Made by a program: the position numbers and the translations under genes. From positions 1 to 64,000 of the forward strand of contig NZ_KB891994.1 of assembly GCF_000373625.1 (NCBI RefSeq): a stretch of DNA of 64,000 nucleotides, given 5' to 3'. The notes under the pieces were generated by a model. It made no database searches and was not told the origin of the DNA. It saw only the letters and a program-made list of their open reading frames with translations. Below, piece by piece: positions 42,801-52,532 of this stretch. Numbering within the stretch: position 1 is the stretch's first letter; each line of letters opens with the position of its first letter. This stretch comes from Streptomyces sp. LaPpAH-108. GTDB lineage: Bacteria; Actinomycetota; Actinomycetes; Streptomycetales; Streptomycetaceae.

Positions 42801-43394
42801 ATGCCGATCACACCTGCCACCGAGACGCACAGCTCGTCGAACGGCACCACACAGTCGATTCTGCTGGAACTGGTCGACGAGAAGGGCGTGACGATCGGCA
42901 CCGCGGAGAAGCTTGCCGCGCATCAGCCGCCGGGGCAGCTACACCGGGCGTTCTCGGTGTTCCTCTTCGACGAGCGCGGCCGACTGCTGCTCCAGCAGCG
43001 GGCGCTCGGCAAGTACCACTCCCCCGGTGTCTGGTCCAACACCTGCTGCGGCCACCCGTACCCGGGCGAGGCCCCCTTCGCGGCGGCGGCCCGGCGGACG
43101 TACGAGGAGCTGGGTGTCTCCCCGTCGCTGCTGGCCGCGGCGGGCACCGTCCGCTACAACCACCCGGACCCGGCCTCGGGCCTGGTGGAGCAGGAGTTCA
43201 ACCACCTCTTCGTCGGCCTGGTCCAGGAGCCCGTGGCGCCGGACGCGGAGGAGGTCGAGGAGACCGCCTTCGTCTCCGCCGCCGAGCTGGCCGAGCGGCA
43301 CACCCGCGAGCCGTTCTCGGCCTGGTTCCTGACCGTCCTGGACGCGGCCCGGCCCGCGATCAGGGAACTGACCGGCCCCTCGGCGGGCTGGTAG
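42801..43394 (+). CDS. idi: Isopentenyl-diphosphate delta-isomerase, type I
   Basis: 197 residues, Nudix-like. The catalytic Cys is in WSNTCCGHPYPGE. Metal-binding and catalytic Glu residues are in RRTYEELGV and LVEQEFNHLFVG. It interconverts isopentenyl and dimethylallyl diphosphate in the cytoplasm. The ATG at 42801 is six bases after AAGG; longer frames upstream are rejected. It is about 10 kb from the hopanoid operon, not in it, but serves the same C5 supply. A small hairpin follows (43403-43418). Confidence 0.95.
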   Translation: MPITPATETHSSSNGTTQSILLELVDEKGVTIGTAEKLAAHQPPGQLHRAFSVFLFDERGRLLLQQRALGKYHSPGVWSNTCCGHPYPGEAPFAAAARRTYEELGVSPSLLAAAGTVRYNHPDPASGLVEQEFNHLFVGLVQEPVAPDAEEVEETAFVSAAELAERHTREPFSAWFLTVLDAARPAIRELTGPSAGW

Positions 43395-43402
43395 CACCCG
43401 GG

Positions 43403-43418
43403 CGGCTCCGGGGAGCCG
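43403..43418. terminator. Short hairpin between idi and a convergent gene
   Basis: CGGCTCC and GGAGCCG form a 7-bp stem, nested in a longer imperfect GC stem, in the 33-bp space between the convergent idi and ATPase genes. Confidence 0.45.
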
Positions 43419-43427
43419 GGGGCGGTC

Positions 43428-43925
43428 TCACCGCTGGAGCGCGGGCTTGAGCGGCAGGGCCGCCCAGATCACCTTGCCGCCGCTCGCCGTGTGCTCCACG
43501 TCGACCGTGCCCCCCGCCTCCCGCGCCACCTCGCGCACGAGCAGCAGACCGCGCCCCCCGGTCTGGCCGTGGTCCGCCTCCAGCGCGGTCGGCCGGTAGG
43601 GGTGGTTGTCCTCCACCGACACCCGCACCCACTCCGCGCCGACGGCCACCTCCACGGCGAGCATCGGCGAGAGCAGCGCCGCGTGCTTGACCGCGTTCGT
43701 GACCAGCTCGGAGACGATCAGCAGCAGCCCGTGCGCCACGTCGTCGGCGACGGGCACGCCCTGGCGCAGCAGCAGGTCGCGCACCGCGTGCCGGGCCTGT
43801 GGGACCGAGGCGTCCACGGTGGCCGCGGTGAACCTCCAGACCCCTTCGTACGGCAGTGTTCCGGGCGTCGGCGGGGCGCCCTCCTCCGCTGGGCGCGGCA
43901 CGCTCCCGCGCCCGTGGTTGTCCAT
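43428..43925 (-). CDS. Anti-sigma-type serine kinase / ATP-binding regulator (RsbW-like HATPase)
   Basis: 165 residues, a single HATPase_c_2 domain: VSELVTNAVKHAALL is the N box, then VRVSVEDNHPYRPT, and the G box GGRGLLLVREVARE, with GGKVIWAALPL as last strand. Streptomyces encode dozens of these, some anti-sigma factors and some kinases of STAS antagonists. No sigma factor or antagonist is adjacent, so the partner is unknown. The ATG at 43925 is the first Met; an upstream GTG pair would add about 12 residues. It is divergent from the enoyl-CoA hydratase gene. Confidence 0.88.
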   Translation of the reverse strand: MDNHGRGSVPRPAEEGAPPTPGTLPYEGVWRFTAATVDASVPQARHAVRDLLLRQGVPVADDVAHGLLLIVSELVTNAVKHAALLSPMLAVEVAVGAEWVRVSVEDNHPYRPTALEADHGQTGGRGLLLVREVAREAGGTVDVEHTASGGKVIWAALPLKPALQR

Positions 43926-44192
43926 CGTCCGGTCGCCACCCTCGCGCTCGATTGTCACCACACCTCGAGTGTTGGTAATGATCGGCTCCGCACCGGATGA
44001 CTGAACAGAAGTCAGCGGGTATCGAACGTTTCCGACCGTTCGCGTATGACCTGGTCGCCCCGGCGACTGTTCCTGTCCCCCGGACGCCGGTTCCCGAACT
44101 CTTCGGGTTGTACGGGTTTGCTCTCGGCGTCGATCCGGCCGGGGCACCAGGGGCTTACCCGCGGGATGCGCCCGGCCGATACGATCCGCCGC

Positions 44193-44948
44193 ATGGAGCC
44201 GCAGCTGTCGCACCAGGTCACCGGTCACGTCGTCACCGTCGTCATCCGCAACCCGGCCAAGCGCAACGCCATGACCGCCGCGATGTGGCGGGCGCTGCCC
44301 CCGCTGCTCGACGGGCTCGCCGCCGACCCGGACGTACGGGCGCTGGTGCTGACCGGTGAGGGCACGACCTTCTGCGCGGGTGCCGACATCTCCTCGCTGC
44401 GGGAAGGGCCCCAGGAGGCACAGGGGCTCGCGGTGGCCGCCGAGGAGGCTCTTGCCGCGTTCCCGAAGCCGACGCTGGCCGCCGTCCGGGGGCACTGCGT
44501 GGGCGGGGGCGCGCAGCTCGCGGCGGCCTGCGATCTGCGGCTCGCGGAGGAGGGGACGCTGTTCGGGGTGACCCCGGCGAAGCTCGGCATCGTCTACCCC
44601 GCCTCCTCCACCCGGCGCCTGGTGTCGCTGGTGGGCCCGGCGAGCGCCAAGTACCTGTTGTTCTCGGGCGAGTTGATCGGCACCGAGCGGGCGCTGCGCA
44701 CCGGTCTGGTGGACGAGGTGCTGCCCGCGGGGGAGCTGGACGCGCGGGTGGACGGGCTGACCGGGGTGCTGGTGTCCCGCTCCCGGCTCACCCAGGCCGC
44801 GGCGAAGGAGTTCGCGGACGGCCGCACCGACCGCGACGCCCACTGGGCGGAGCAGGCCCGCACCGCGAAGGACACCGAGGAGGGCGTCTCCGCGTTCCTG
44901 GAGCGCCGGGCGCCCCGCTTCACCTGGAGCGTGCCCGCGCCGCGGTGA
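44193..44948 (+). CDS. Enoyl-CoA hydratase/isomerase family protein
   Basis: 251 residues, crotonase fold: [26 protein letters not shown] and [21 protein letters not shown] form the CoA and oxyanion-hole blocks. The second catalytic Glu of classical hydratases is not evident at [11 protein letters not shown], so the reaction may be isomerase or lyase rather than hydration. The ATG at 44193 begins right at the fold. It is a single gene, followed 106 bp later by a small-protein gene. The substrate is unknown. Confidence 0.88.
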   Translation: MEPQLSHQVTGHVVTVVIRNPAKRNAMTAAMWRALPPLLDGLAADPDVRALVLTGEGTTFCAGADISSLREGPQEAQGLAVAAEEALAAFPKPTLAAVRGHCVGGGAQLAAACDLRLAEEGTLFGVTPAKLGIVYPASSTRRLVSLVGPASAKYLLFSGELIGTERALRTGLVDEVLPAGELDARVDGLTGVLVSRSRLTQAAAKEFADGRTDRDAHWAEQARTAKDTEEGVSAFLERRAPRFTWSVPAPR

Positions 44949-45054
44949 CCGGGGCGCGCAGCGCGGGGCGTGGGCGGCGGCCGACGGGGTACCCGGAGCG
45001 GCCCGGACGCCTTGTCCGGAAGCCCGTGAGATCCGTGAGAAGGGAGAACCGATC

Positions 45055-45177
45055 GTGTTCCGTGCCATCGCCGACGTACTGCGCCAGATCGGCGGAGCCG
45101 TCGCCACCGTCGTCACCCTGCCGTTCCGGGCGCTCGCCCGGCTGTTCGGGGGCGCCTCGGGCGGCAGCCGCGCCTGA
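45055..45177 (+). CDS. LPFR-motif small protein (40 aa)
   Basis: GTG at 45055 with a perfect AAGGGAG 8 bases upstream. The peptide starts [14 protein letters not shown], has an Ala/Val-rich hydrophobic middle, the motif [13 protein letters not shown] and a Gly/Ser tail. It corresponds to a small family known in Streptomyces by this LPFR motif; the function is unknown. An amphipathic or membrane-associated helix is likely. It lies between the enoyl-CoA hydratase and tex genes with its own translation signals. Confidence 0.8.
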   Translation: MFRAIADVLRQIGGAVATVVTLPFRALARLFGGASGGSRA

Positions 45178-45289
45178 CGGGCGCGCGCCGCCGGACACCG
45201 ACGGGCCGCCGGAGCGCCCTGCCGTCCGGATGTCGGTGTCACCTGCCACAATTGCCGCGCAACCTCAGTGGAGAAGGCGGTACGGGATC

Positions 45290-47701
45290 GTGACGACACC
45301 CCTCACAGCGTCCATCGAAGGCAGGATCGCCGGGGAACTCGGCGTACGGGAGCGGCAGGTGAAGGCCGCGGTGGAGCTGCTGGACGGCGGTTCGACGGTG
45401 CCCTTCATCGCCCGCTACCGCAAGGAAGCGACCGAGATGCTCGACGACGCGCAGCTGCGCACGCTCGAGGAGCGGCTGCGCTATCTGCGGGAGCTGGAGG
45501 ACCGGCGGGCCGCGATCCTGGACTCGGTGCGCGAGCAGGGCAAGCTCACCGAGGATCTTGAGGCGCGCATCCGGGGCGCCGAGACCAAGGCACGCCTGGA
45601 GGACATCTATCTGCCGTACAAGCCCAAGCGGCGCACCAAGGCGCAGATCGCGCGCGAGGCGGGTCTCGAACCGCTGGCCGAGGGGCTGCTGACCGATCCG
45701 TCGGTCGACCCGGCCGCCGCCGCTGCCGCGTTCGTGGACGCGGACAAGGGCGTCGCGGACGCGCAGGCCGCGCTGGACGGCGCGCGGGCGATCCTGACCG
45801 AGCGGTTCTCGGAGGACGCCGACCTGATCGGTGAGCTGCGCGAGCGGATGTGGACGCGCGGGCGGCTCTCCGCCAAGGTCCGCGAGGGCAAGGAGGAGGC
45901 GGGCGCCAAGTTCGCCGACTACTTCGACTTCACCGAGCCGTTCACCGAGCTGCCCTCGCACCGCGTCCTCGCGATGCTGCGCGGCGAGAAGGAGGAGGTG
46001 CTGGACCTCGTCCTGGAGCCGGAGGAGCCGGTCGAGGGGCCGTCGACGTACGAGGGCTTCATCGCGACCCGGTTCGGCATCGCGGACCGGGGCCGTCCGG
46101 CCGACAAGTGGCTGGCCGACACGGTCCGTTGGGCCTGGCGCACCCGGGTGCTCGTGCACCTCGGCATCGATCTGCGGCTGCGGCTGCGCACGGCCGCCGA
46201 GGACGAGGCGGTGAACGTGTTCGCCGCCAACCTGCGCGACCTGTTGCTCGCCGCCCCGGCGGGCACCCGCGCCACGCTGGGCCTGGACCCCGGTTTCCGC
46301 ACCGGGGTGAAGGTGGCCGTGGTCGACGCGACCGGCAAGGCCGTCGCCACCGACGTCATCTACCCGCACGTCCCGGCCAACAAGTGGGACGAGGCGATCG
46401 CCAAGCTGGCGCGTCTGACCAAGGAGCACTCGGTCGACCTGGTCGCCATCGGAAACGGCACCGCCTCCCGCGAGACGGACAAGCTGGCCACCGAACTCAT
46501 CGCCAAGCACCCGGAGTTGAACCTCACCAAGGTGATGGTGTCGGAGGCGGGCGCGTCGGTGTATTCGGCGTCGGAGTACGCCTCCCGCGAGCTGCCCGGC
46601 ATGGACGTGTCGCTGCGCGGCGCGGTCTCCATCGCGCGCCGTCTCCAGGACCCGCTGGCCGAGCTGGTGAAGATCGACCCGAAGTCGATCGGGGTCGGGC
46701 AGTACCAGCACGACCTGTCCGAGGTGAAGCTGTCGCGCTCGCTTGACGCGGTGGTCGAGGACTGTGTGAACGGCGTCGGGGTGGACGTCAACACCGCGTC
46801 CGTGCCGCTGCTTTCGCGGGTGTCCGGCGTCTCCGCCACCCTCGCGGAGAACATCGTGGCGCACCGCGACGCCAACGGCCCCTTCACCTCCCGCGCCCAG
46901 CTGAAGAAGGTCTCCCGGCTCGGTCCGAAGGCGTACGAGCAGTGCGCGGGCTTCCTGCGTATCCGGGGCGGCGACGACCCGCTGGACTCCTCCAGCGTGC
47001 ACCCGGAGGCGTACCCGGTGGTGCGGCGGATGGTGAAGACCACGGGCCAGGAGGTCGCCTCGCTGGTCGGCAACACCGGGGTGCTGCGCTCGCTGCGCCC
47101 GGCCGACTTCGTGGACGACACCTTCGGTCTGCCGACGGTCACCGACATCCTCAAGGAGCTGGAGAAGCCGGGCCGCGACCCGCGTCCGGCGTTCAAGACG
47201 GCCACCTTCAAGGAGGGCGTGGAGAAGATCTCCGACCTGTCCGCCGGGATGGTGCTCGAGGGCGTGGTGACGAACGTGGCCGCCTTCGGCGCGTTCGTGG
47301 ACATCGGCGTCCACCAGGACGGTCTGGTGCACGTGTCCGCGATGTCGAAGACGTTCGTGAAGGACCCGCGTGACGTGGCCAAGCCGGGTGACATCGTCAA
47401 GGTGAAGGTCCTGGACGTGGACATCCCGCGCAAGCGGATCGCGCTGACGCTGCGCCTGGACGACGAGGCGGCCCCGCAGGGGCAGGACGGCAAGGACCGG
47501 CGTGGCGGCGGCTCCCGGCCGCCGCAGCAGCGCCGGGGTCAGGGCGGCGGGCGCCAGGGCCAGGGTCAGGGCGGCCGTCAGGGGCAGGGCGGCCGGGGCG
47601 GCGACCGCGGTGGTCGTCAGGCGCCCGCGCCTGCCAACAGCGCGATGGCGGACGCGCTGCGCCGCGCGGGTCTGCTGAACCCGGGCAACGGGCGGGGCTG
47701 A
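45290..47701 (+). CDS. tex: RNA-binding transcriptional accessory protein Tex
   Basis: 803 residues, full length plus a tail. Blocks in order: N-terminal helical region ([36 protein letters not shown]), the YqgF-like RNase H domain ([17 protein letters not shown]), the helix-hairpin-helix pair ([16 protein letters not shown]), and the S1 domain ([26 protein letters not shown]). The last 65 residues are Gly/Gln/Arg-rich RGG-like repeats, probably adding RNA affinity. It binds RNA and acts on transcription complexes or their products in the cytoplasm. GTG start at 45290 behind GGAGAAGGCGG. Confidence 0.95.
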   Translation: MTTPLTASIEGRIAGELGVRERQVKAAVELLDGGSTVPFIARYRKEATEMLDDAQLRTLEERLRYLRELEDRRAAILDSVREQGKLTEDLEARIRGAETKARLEDIYLPYKPKRRTKAQIAREAGLEPLAEGLLTDPSVDPAAAAAAFVDADKGVADAQAALDGARAILTERFSEDADLIGELRERMWTRGRLSAKVREGKEEAGAKFADYFDFTEPFTELPSHRVLAMLRGEKEEVLDLVLEPEEPVEGPSTYEGFIATRFGIADRGRPADKWLADTVRWAWRTRVLVHLGIDLRLRLRTAAEDEAVNVFAANLRDLLLAAPAGTRATLGLDPGFRTGVKVAVVDATGKAVATDVIYPHVPANKWDEAIAKLARLTKEHSVDLVAIGNGTASRETDKLATELIAKHPELNLTKVMVSEAGASVYSASEYASRELPGMDVSLRGAVSIARRLQDPLAELVKIDPKSIGVGQYQHDLSEVKLSRSLDAVVEDCVNGVGVDVNTASVPLLSRVSGVSATLAENIVAHRDANGPFTSRAQLKKVSRLGPKAYEQCAGFLRIRGGDDPLDSSSVHPEAYPVVRRMVKTTGQEVASLVGNTGVLRSLRPADFVDDTFGLPTVTDILKELEKPGRDPRPAFKTATFKEGVEKISDLSAGMVLEGVVTNVAAFGAFVDIGVHQDGLVHVSAMSKTFVKDPRDVAKPGDIVKVKVLDVDIPRKRIALTLRLDDEAAPQGQDGKDRRGGGSRPPQQRRGQGGGRQGQGQGGRQGQGGRGGDRGGRQAPAPANSAMADALRRAGLLNPGNGRG

Positions 47702-47710
47702 GCCGCCTTC

Positions 47711-47748
47711 GGTGCCGGGCGGTGGGGATGAGCCACCCGCCCGGCACC
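47711..47748. terminator. Bidirectional hairpin between tex and the ABC-F gene
   Basis: GGTGCCGGGCGGTGG (47711-47725) pairs with CCACCCGCCCGGCACC (47733-47748) with one bulged base, ten bases after the tex stop. The rest of the convergent gap up to 47933 holds only GC-rich sequence with no gene. Confidence 0.75.
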
Positions 47749-47933
47749 GGATCTCAGCGGTGGCGGGCATCGACGCCGGGCACCGGCCCCCGCCGGGGCA
47801 TCGGCACCACGCGCCCGGCAACGGCCGGCGACTTCGGCGCGGGCCGCCCGGCGGCGGGCGACGGGCGACGGCCCGGAGCGCCCTGCGTGGGACCACGGCG
47901 GGGCGCCCCGGCGGGGAACGGCGAAAGCAGGCG

Positions 47934-49574
47934 CTAGCGCTCCGTCACCTTGCCGTCCGCCACCTCCAGGCGCCGGTTCACCTTGACCGCGTCGAGCATC
48001 CGGCGGTCGTGGGTGACCAGGAGGAGCGTGCCGTCGTAGGCGTCGAGGGCCGACTCCAGCTGTTCGATGGCGGGCAGATCGAGGTGGTTGGTCGGCTCGT
48101 CCAGGACGAGCAGGTTGACGCCCCGGCCCTGGAGGAGGGCGAGGGCGGCGCGGGTGCGCTCGCCCGGGGAGAGGGTCGCGGCCGGGCGCAGCACATGGTC
48201 GGCCTTCAGCCCGAACTTGGCGAGCAGGGTGCGGACCTCGGCCGCCTCGGTGTCGGGCACGGCCGCCTGGAAGGCGTCGAGCAGGGTCTCGGGGCCGTGG
48301 AAGAGGCCGCGCGCCTGGTCCACCTCGCCGACCAGGACACCGGAGCCGAGGGCCGCGTGTCCGGCGTCCAGCGGGACGCGGCCGAGCAGGGCGGCGAGCA
48401 GCGTGGACTTGCCCGCGCCGTTGGCCCCGGTGACCGCGATGCGGTCGGCCCAGTCGATCTGGAGGGTGACCGGGCCGAAGGTGAAGCCGTCGCGGCGTAC
48501 CTCGGCGTCGCGGAGGGTGGCGACGACCGCGCCCGAGCGGGGCGCGGAGGCGATCTCCATGCGCAGCTCCCACTCCTTGCGGGGCTCCTCGACGACCTCC
48601 AGGCGCTCGATCATCCGCTGCGTCTGGCGGGCCTTGGCGGCCTGCTTCTCGCTGGCCTCGCTGCGGAACTTGCGGCCGATCTTGTCGTTGTCGTTGCCCG
48701 CCTTGCGCCGGGCGTTCTTGACGCCCTTGTCCATCCAGGAGCGCTGTGTCTGGGCGCGGTCCTGGAGGGCGGAGCGCTTGTCGGCGTACTCCTCGTAGTC
48801 CTCGCGGGCGTGTCTGCGGGCGACCTCGCGCTCCTCCAGGTAGCCCGCGTAGCCGCCGCCGTAGAGGTTGATCTGCCGCTGGGCGAGGTCGAGTTCGAGG
48901 ACCTTGGTGACGGTGCGGGTGAGGAACTCGCGGTCGTGGCTGACGACGACGGTGCCCGCGCGCAGGCCGGTGACGAACCGCTCCAGGCGCTCCAGGCCGT
49001 CCAGGTCCAGGTCGTTGGTGGGCTCGTCCAGGAGGAAGACGTCGTAGCGGGAGAGCAGCAGCGAGGCGAGGCCCGCGCGGGCCGCCTGGCCGCCGGACAG
49101 GGAGGTCATCGGCCGGTCCAGGTCCACGGCGAGGCCGAGCGAGCCCGCGATCTCCTCGGCGCGTTCGTCCAGGTCGGCGCCGCCGAGGTGCAGCCAGCGG
49201 TCCAGGCTGGTGGCGTAGGCGTCGTCGGCGCCGGGCGCGCCGTCCACGAGTGCCTGGGTGGCCTCGTCCATGATCCGCTGCGCCTCGGTGACGCCGGTGC
49301 GGCGGCCCAGGAACTCCCGCACGCTCTCCCCCGGCCTGCGCTCCGGTTCCTGCGGCAGATAGCCGACGGCGGCGGTGGGCGGGGAGAGCCGCAGCTCGCC
49401 CTCCTCGGGCCGGGTGAGCCCGGCGAGGAGCGTGAGCAGCGTGGACTTGCCCGCGCCGTTGGCCCCGACCAGCCCGATCACGTCCCCGGGCGCGACGACG
49501 AGGTCGAGCCCGGAGAAGAGGGAGCGGTCGGCATGCCCGGCGGCGAGGTTCTTGGCGACGAGGGTGGCAGTCAT
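47934..49574 (-). CDS. ABC-F family ATPase (duplicated ABC domains, no membrane part)
   Basis: 546 residues. There are two nucleotide-binding domains, each with Walker A GANGAGKSTLL. Signatures are SLSGGQAARAG and LSPGERTRAAL, and Walker B/D-loops are LLDEPTNDLDL and VLDEPTNHLDL. A charged helical linker (about 240-340, with KRSALQDRAQTQRSWMDKG) would contact the ribosome. ABC-F proteins act as ribosome-associated translation factors or antibiotic-protection proteins. Without nearby biosynthetic or resistance genes I would not call it resistance. ATG at 49574; single gene. Confidence 0.92.
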   Translation of the reverse strand: MTATLVAKNLAAGHADRSLFSGLDLVVAPGDVIGLVGANGAGKSTLLTLLAGLTRPEEGELRLSPPTAAVGYLPQEPERRPGESVREFLGRRTGVTEAQRIMDEATQALVDGAPGADDAYATSLDRWLHLGGADLDERAEEIAGSLGLAVDLDRPMTSLSGGQAARAGLASLLLSRYDVFLLDEPTNDLDLDGLERLERFVTGLRAGTVVVSHDREFLTRTVTKVLELDLAQRQINLYGGGYAGYLEEREVARRHAREDYEEYADKRSALQDRAQTQRSWMDKGVKNARRKAGNDNDKIGRKFRSEASEKQAAKARQTQRMIERLEVVEEPRKEWELRMEIASAPRSGAVVATLRDAEVRRDGFTFGPVTLQIDWADRIAVTGANGAGKSTLLAALLGRVPLDAGHAALGSGVLVGEVDQARGLFHGPETLLDAFQAAVPDTEAAEVRTLLAKFGLKADHVLRPAATLSPGERTRAALALLQGRGVNLLVLDEPTNHLDLPAIEQLESALDAYDGTLLLVTHDRRMLDAVKVNRRLEVADGKVTER

Positions 49575-49620
49575 CAGGGGGCCGATTTTAATGTCCGGCG
49601 GAGCGGCCCACGGCCACGCG

Positions 49621-50649
49621 TCAGGGGGCGGCCGGTGCCGTCAGGACCGTGCCCGTCGTGCGGGCCACGACGTACGCGGCGCCGCGTACCGCTCTCGGGT
49701 CCAGGGGGAGGTGGTGGGTGCCCGGCGGGAGGACTTCGTCCAGGAGTCCGCGGACGTGGACACGGCGCAGGCGGTCGCGGCGGTAGGCGAGCAGGCGGAC
49801 CCGGCAGGCGGTGGCCACGTCGAGTACGGCGGTGTGGCGGTCGGCGGTCAGGGTGGTGATCCGGCGCGGGCGGAGCGGGTCGCGGTCGAGCGCCTGCTCG
49901 GTCTGGGCGACGAGGAGGGGCACGATCGGTGCGAGGGCGTCCACGTGGGCGGTGCCGACACCGGCCCGTCCGAACGCCTCGCGGACGGCGGCCCGGCGGG
50001 CCTCGGGGACGCCGGGGGCGTACAGCACGGCGTCGTAGCGGCGCAGCTCCTCCGCGGGGACGTCGTCCACCTCCGGGGTGACGTCGGCGCCGATGCCGGT
50101 GCCGCGCAGCGCGGCGGCAAGGCGGGCGGGCACCCCGGCGCGGGGGCCGGTCACCAGGACGTGGGGGCGGGGCGCGGGCGCCGTGTCGGGGCGGGCGAGC
50201 AGGGCAGTGAGGGCGGCCCGGTAGGCGGGGCCCCGGAAGCGGAACGGTCCGGTGCCGCCGTACCCGTCGCGCACCGGCTCGGCGCGCTCGCCGTCCTGCC
50301 AGGCGAAGTCGCGCCAGACCACGTCCTCGCCGTCCCGCTCGACGACGGCGGTCAGCGCGCCGCACGCCAGATCCGCGCACTCGGGGCACCCGTACACCAC
50401 GAACCGCCCACCGGGCAGCGGGGGTTCGCCCTCGAGGAGCAGCCCCCGCACCTGCCCGGCGAGCAGTTCGGGCGGTACGTCGGAGGCGAGCGGGGTCACC
50501 GCGTCCAGGTCGGGGAACCGGAACAGCAGGGGCTGGCCGTCCACGACGAAGTCCGTGAAGTCGCGGTGGATCTGATAGCCGCCGTCGGGCAGTACGCCGC
50601 CCGCGCGGAACGCCGGTACCAGGCCGAAGGTCGCGTAAGCGGCAGACAT
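49621..50649 (-). CDS. Uncharacterised protein with Cys-rich turn and Rossmann-like C-terminal half
   Basis: 342 residues, not recognised with confidence. The first half contains RFVVYGCPECADLACGALTAVVE, a Cys-x2-Cys-x4-Cys arrangement that may bind metal, and several Trp/aromatic strands (VVWRDFAWQDGE). The second half begins HVLVTGPRAGVPARLAAALRG, a GxxxG nucleotide-binding-like turn, and ends with short strands. Homologues are often labelled oxidoreductase, but no catalytic set is visible. The ATG at 50649 is preferred because everything upstream is Arg/Pro-rich. It lies 46 bp from the ABC-F gene on the same strand. Confidence 0.6.
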   Translation of the reverse strand: MSAAYATFGLVPAFRAGGVLPDGGYQIHRDFTDFVVDGQPLLFRFPDLDAVTPLASDVPPELLAGQVRGLLLEGEPPLPGGRFVVYGCPECADLACGALTAVVERDGEDVVWRDFAWQDGERAEPVRDGYGGTGPFRFRGPAYRAALTALLARPDTAPAPRPHVLVTGPRAGVPARLAAALRGTGIGADVTPEVDDVPAEELRRYDAVLYAPGVPEARRAAVREAFGRAGVGTAHVDALAPIVPLLVAQTEQALDRDPLRPRRITTLTADRHTAVLDVATACRVRLLAYRRDRLRRVHVRGLLDEVLPPGTHHLPLDPRAVRGAAYVVARTTGTVLTAPAAP

Positions 50650-50856
50650 GCTGCGAGTATCCCGGCGCCACCGGGAGCGGGAGCCCGCCGGGAGCGGGGT
50701 CGCGGGACACCCGTCGCACGGTGGCCGGAATTCCCTTGGTCCGCACGGGGCGACGGGCGTACGGGTGGTCGAGGGCGTACGGGTTCGTACGGCGCTGGAC
50801 GGCGTGGCCGGACCTGTACGGGGCGGCACGGTCTCCGGCTCCCGGCGGCTCGCGGT

Positions 50857-51684
50857 CTACAGCTCCGACTCGCCCCACCTGCCGACGACCACCTCGTCCC
50901 CCACGGACACCTTGCCGGGACGCAGTACGGCGAACTTCGTGCCGAAGGCGACTCCGCCCTCCGTCGCCCGGCGGTATCCGGCGAGGGTTCGCAGCGGTTC
51001 GGGGCCCGATCGCGCGCCGGTCTCCTGGTCGACCATGGTGACGGCGCAGCGGATGGCGAGCTTGGCGTAGCCGAGTTCGGCCGCGCCGAGGGTGAGGAGC
51101 AGGGCGCGGTCCTCGGTGTGGGGCTCGTCCCAGCCGTCGACGACGATGTTGGGCCGGAAGCGGCTCATCGGCAGCGGTTCGGCGCCGCGTGCGGTCAGCC
51201 GCCGGTTCAGCTCGTCCAGGGTGGCGCGGGAGACGAGGTGCACGGCGCAGCTGTCGGCGTAGCCGGAGGTGCCCGGGGTCCGGCCGTCGGTCACCCGGTC
51301 GTGGTCGGGCGGTACGCGGACCAGTCGGCTGGGCGTGCCGAGCACCTGGGTCAGCCAGTCGGCCACCGTGTCGCCCTGGTCGATGCCCCGGTAGGCGGTG
51401 CCGAACAGATCGACCGGGCGGGCGGGGCCGGACGCGTCCACGGGGAGGCGCACCGTGTCGTACCCGGGTGCGTGGAGGGCGAGTTGATCGCCAGCGGGAT
51501 CGATCTCGGGCTGGATCACCGCCAGTCGGGGGTCGCGTCGCTGGGTGCGGAAGACGCCCTCCTCGCTGACGACCATGAAGCTGCGGTCGTGTGCGAGTCC
51601 GGCGGCGGTCAACCGGGCTTCCGCCACCGGGACTTCGGCGCAGCCCTTGACGGGGTAGTACGTCAGGTGGGTGACGGTGGCCAT
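50857..51684 (-). CDS. MOSC domain protein (MOSC_N plus MOSC)
   Basis: 275 residues. The MOSC N-terminal beta-barrel part (THLTYYPVKGCAEVPV, AHDRSFMVVSEEGVFRTQR) precedes the MOSC domain (DSCAVHLVSRATLDELN, MSRFRPNIVVDG, RCAVTMVDQETG with the conserved Cys). MOSC proteins are molybdenum-cofactor sulfurase C-terminal relatives, such as the amidoxime-reducing component, which reduce N-hydroxylated compounds. ATG at 51684, 50 bp after the O-methyltransferase stop and probably co-transcribed. A paralogue lies at 53423. Confidence 0.88.
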   Translation of the reverse strand: MATVTHLTYYPVKGCAEVPVAEARLTAAGLAHDRSFMVVSEEGVFRTQRRDPRLAVIQPEIDPAGDQLALHAPGYDTVRLPVDASGPARPVDLFGTAYRGIDQGDTVADWLTQVLGTPSRLVRVPPDHDRVTDGRTPGTSGYADSCAVHLVSRATLDELNRRLTARGAEPLPMSRFRPNIVVDGWDEPHTEDRALLLTLGAAELGYAKLAIRCAVTMVDQETGARSGPEPLRTLAGYRRATEGGVAFGTKFAVLRPGKVSVGDEVVVGRWGESEL

Positions 51685-51734
51685 GTGCGCCTCGGGCTGC
51701 TCGGTCTGGGCAACTGTCTGTCTGTGGGGGCCGG

Positions 51735-52403
51735 TTACTCGGTGACGAGTGCCAGGGTGAACCCGTCGTACCCCTTCGCCCCGACGGTCTGGAGCGTGGT
51801 GGCGGTCAACCTCGGGTGTTCCGCGACGAGTTCGGTGAAGTCGCGGACGCCCTGGACGCGGGGGTCGGCGCTCGTCGCGTCCGTCACCGCGCCTTCCCGT
51901 ACGACATTGTCCCCGATGATGACGCTGCCGGGCCGGGTGAGGCGGAGCGCCCAGCGCAGATACTCGGGGTTGGACGGCTTGTCCGCGTCGATGAAGACCA
52001 GGTCGAAGGGGCCCACGCCCTCGTCCGCGAGCAGCGGCAGGGTGTCGACGGCCTTGCCGACGCGCAGGTCGACCAGGTGGCCGACCTCGGCGCGGGCGAT
52101 GTTGGCGGCGGCGACCTCGGCGTGGTGCGGGTCGGCCTCCAGGGTGATCAGCCGGCCGCCCTCGGGCAGCGCGCGGGCCAGCCAGATGGTGCTGTAGCCG
52201 CCGAGGGTGCCGATCTCGAGGATCGAGCGGGCGCCCTGGACGCGGGCCAGCAGATGCAGGAACTTTCCCTGGTTCGGGGCGACTTGGTGGGGAGGGAGTC
52301 CGGCCGCCTCGCTCTCCTCCGCCGCGCCCCGCAGCGGGGCGTCCTCCTCGACCAGCAGGCCGTTGAAGTAGTCGTCCACGGCGGTCCAGAGCTTCTGCGA
52401 CAC
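51735..52403 (-). CDS. SAM-dependent O-methyltransferase (caffeoyl-CoA/catechol type)
   Basis: 222 residues, family 3 methyltransferase: SILEIGTLGGYSTIWLARAL is the SAM loop and FDLVFIDADKPSNPEYLRWAL carries the metal-binding Asp; GDNVVREGAV supplies another ligand. Such enzymes methylate a catechol hydroxyl with Mg2+. The start is a GTG at 52403 preceded by AAAGGGAACC, and that ribosome site is itself part of the 14-bp inverted repeat. It is divergent from the HxlR-peroxiredoxin gene and probably repressed by it. Confidence 0.92.
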   Translation of the reverse strand: MSQKLWTAVDDYFNGLLVEEDAPLRGAAEESEAAGLPPHQVAPNQGKFLHLLARVQGARSILEIGTLGGYSTIWLARALPEGGRLITLEADPHHAEVAAANIARAEVGHLVDLRVGKAVDTLPLLADEGVGPFDLVFIDADKPSNPEYLRWALRLTRPGSVIIGDNVVREGAVTDATSADPRVQGVRDFTELVAEHPRLTATTLQTVGAKGYDGFTLALVTE

Positions 52404-52405
52404 GG

Positions 52406-52448
52406 TAGGTTCCCTTTCGATACCGACCAGGTTCCGAAAGGGAACCTA
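52406..52448. promoter_or_regulatory. Perfect 14-bp inverted repeat between the O-methyltransferase and HxlR genes
   Basis: TAGGTTCCCTTTCG (52406-52419) and CGAAAGGGAACCTA (52435-52448) are exact complements around a 15-bp spacer. The left arm covers the methyltransferase ribosome site, and the right arm touches TACTAT (52447-52452), a good -10 for the HxlR gene. Very probably the HxlR operator controlling both genes. Confidence 0.85.
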
Positions 52449-52532
52449 CTATGGGCGCACGGCGGCCTGTCAACGGCTTCCGGCGGCGCGTTCCTGGGGA
52501 GTCTGGGGAGTTACGACGATGGGGCCACGACG

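Noticed and set aside
47934..49574. Calling the ABC-F protein an antibiotic resistance gene
   Set aside because: No biosynthetic or resistance genes surround it, and many ABC-F proteins are housekeeping translation factors.
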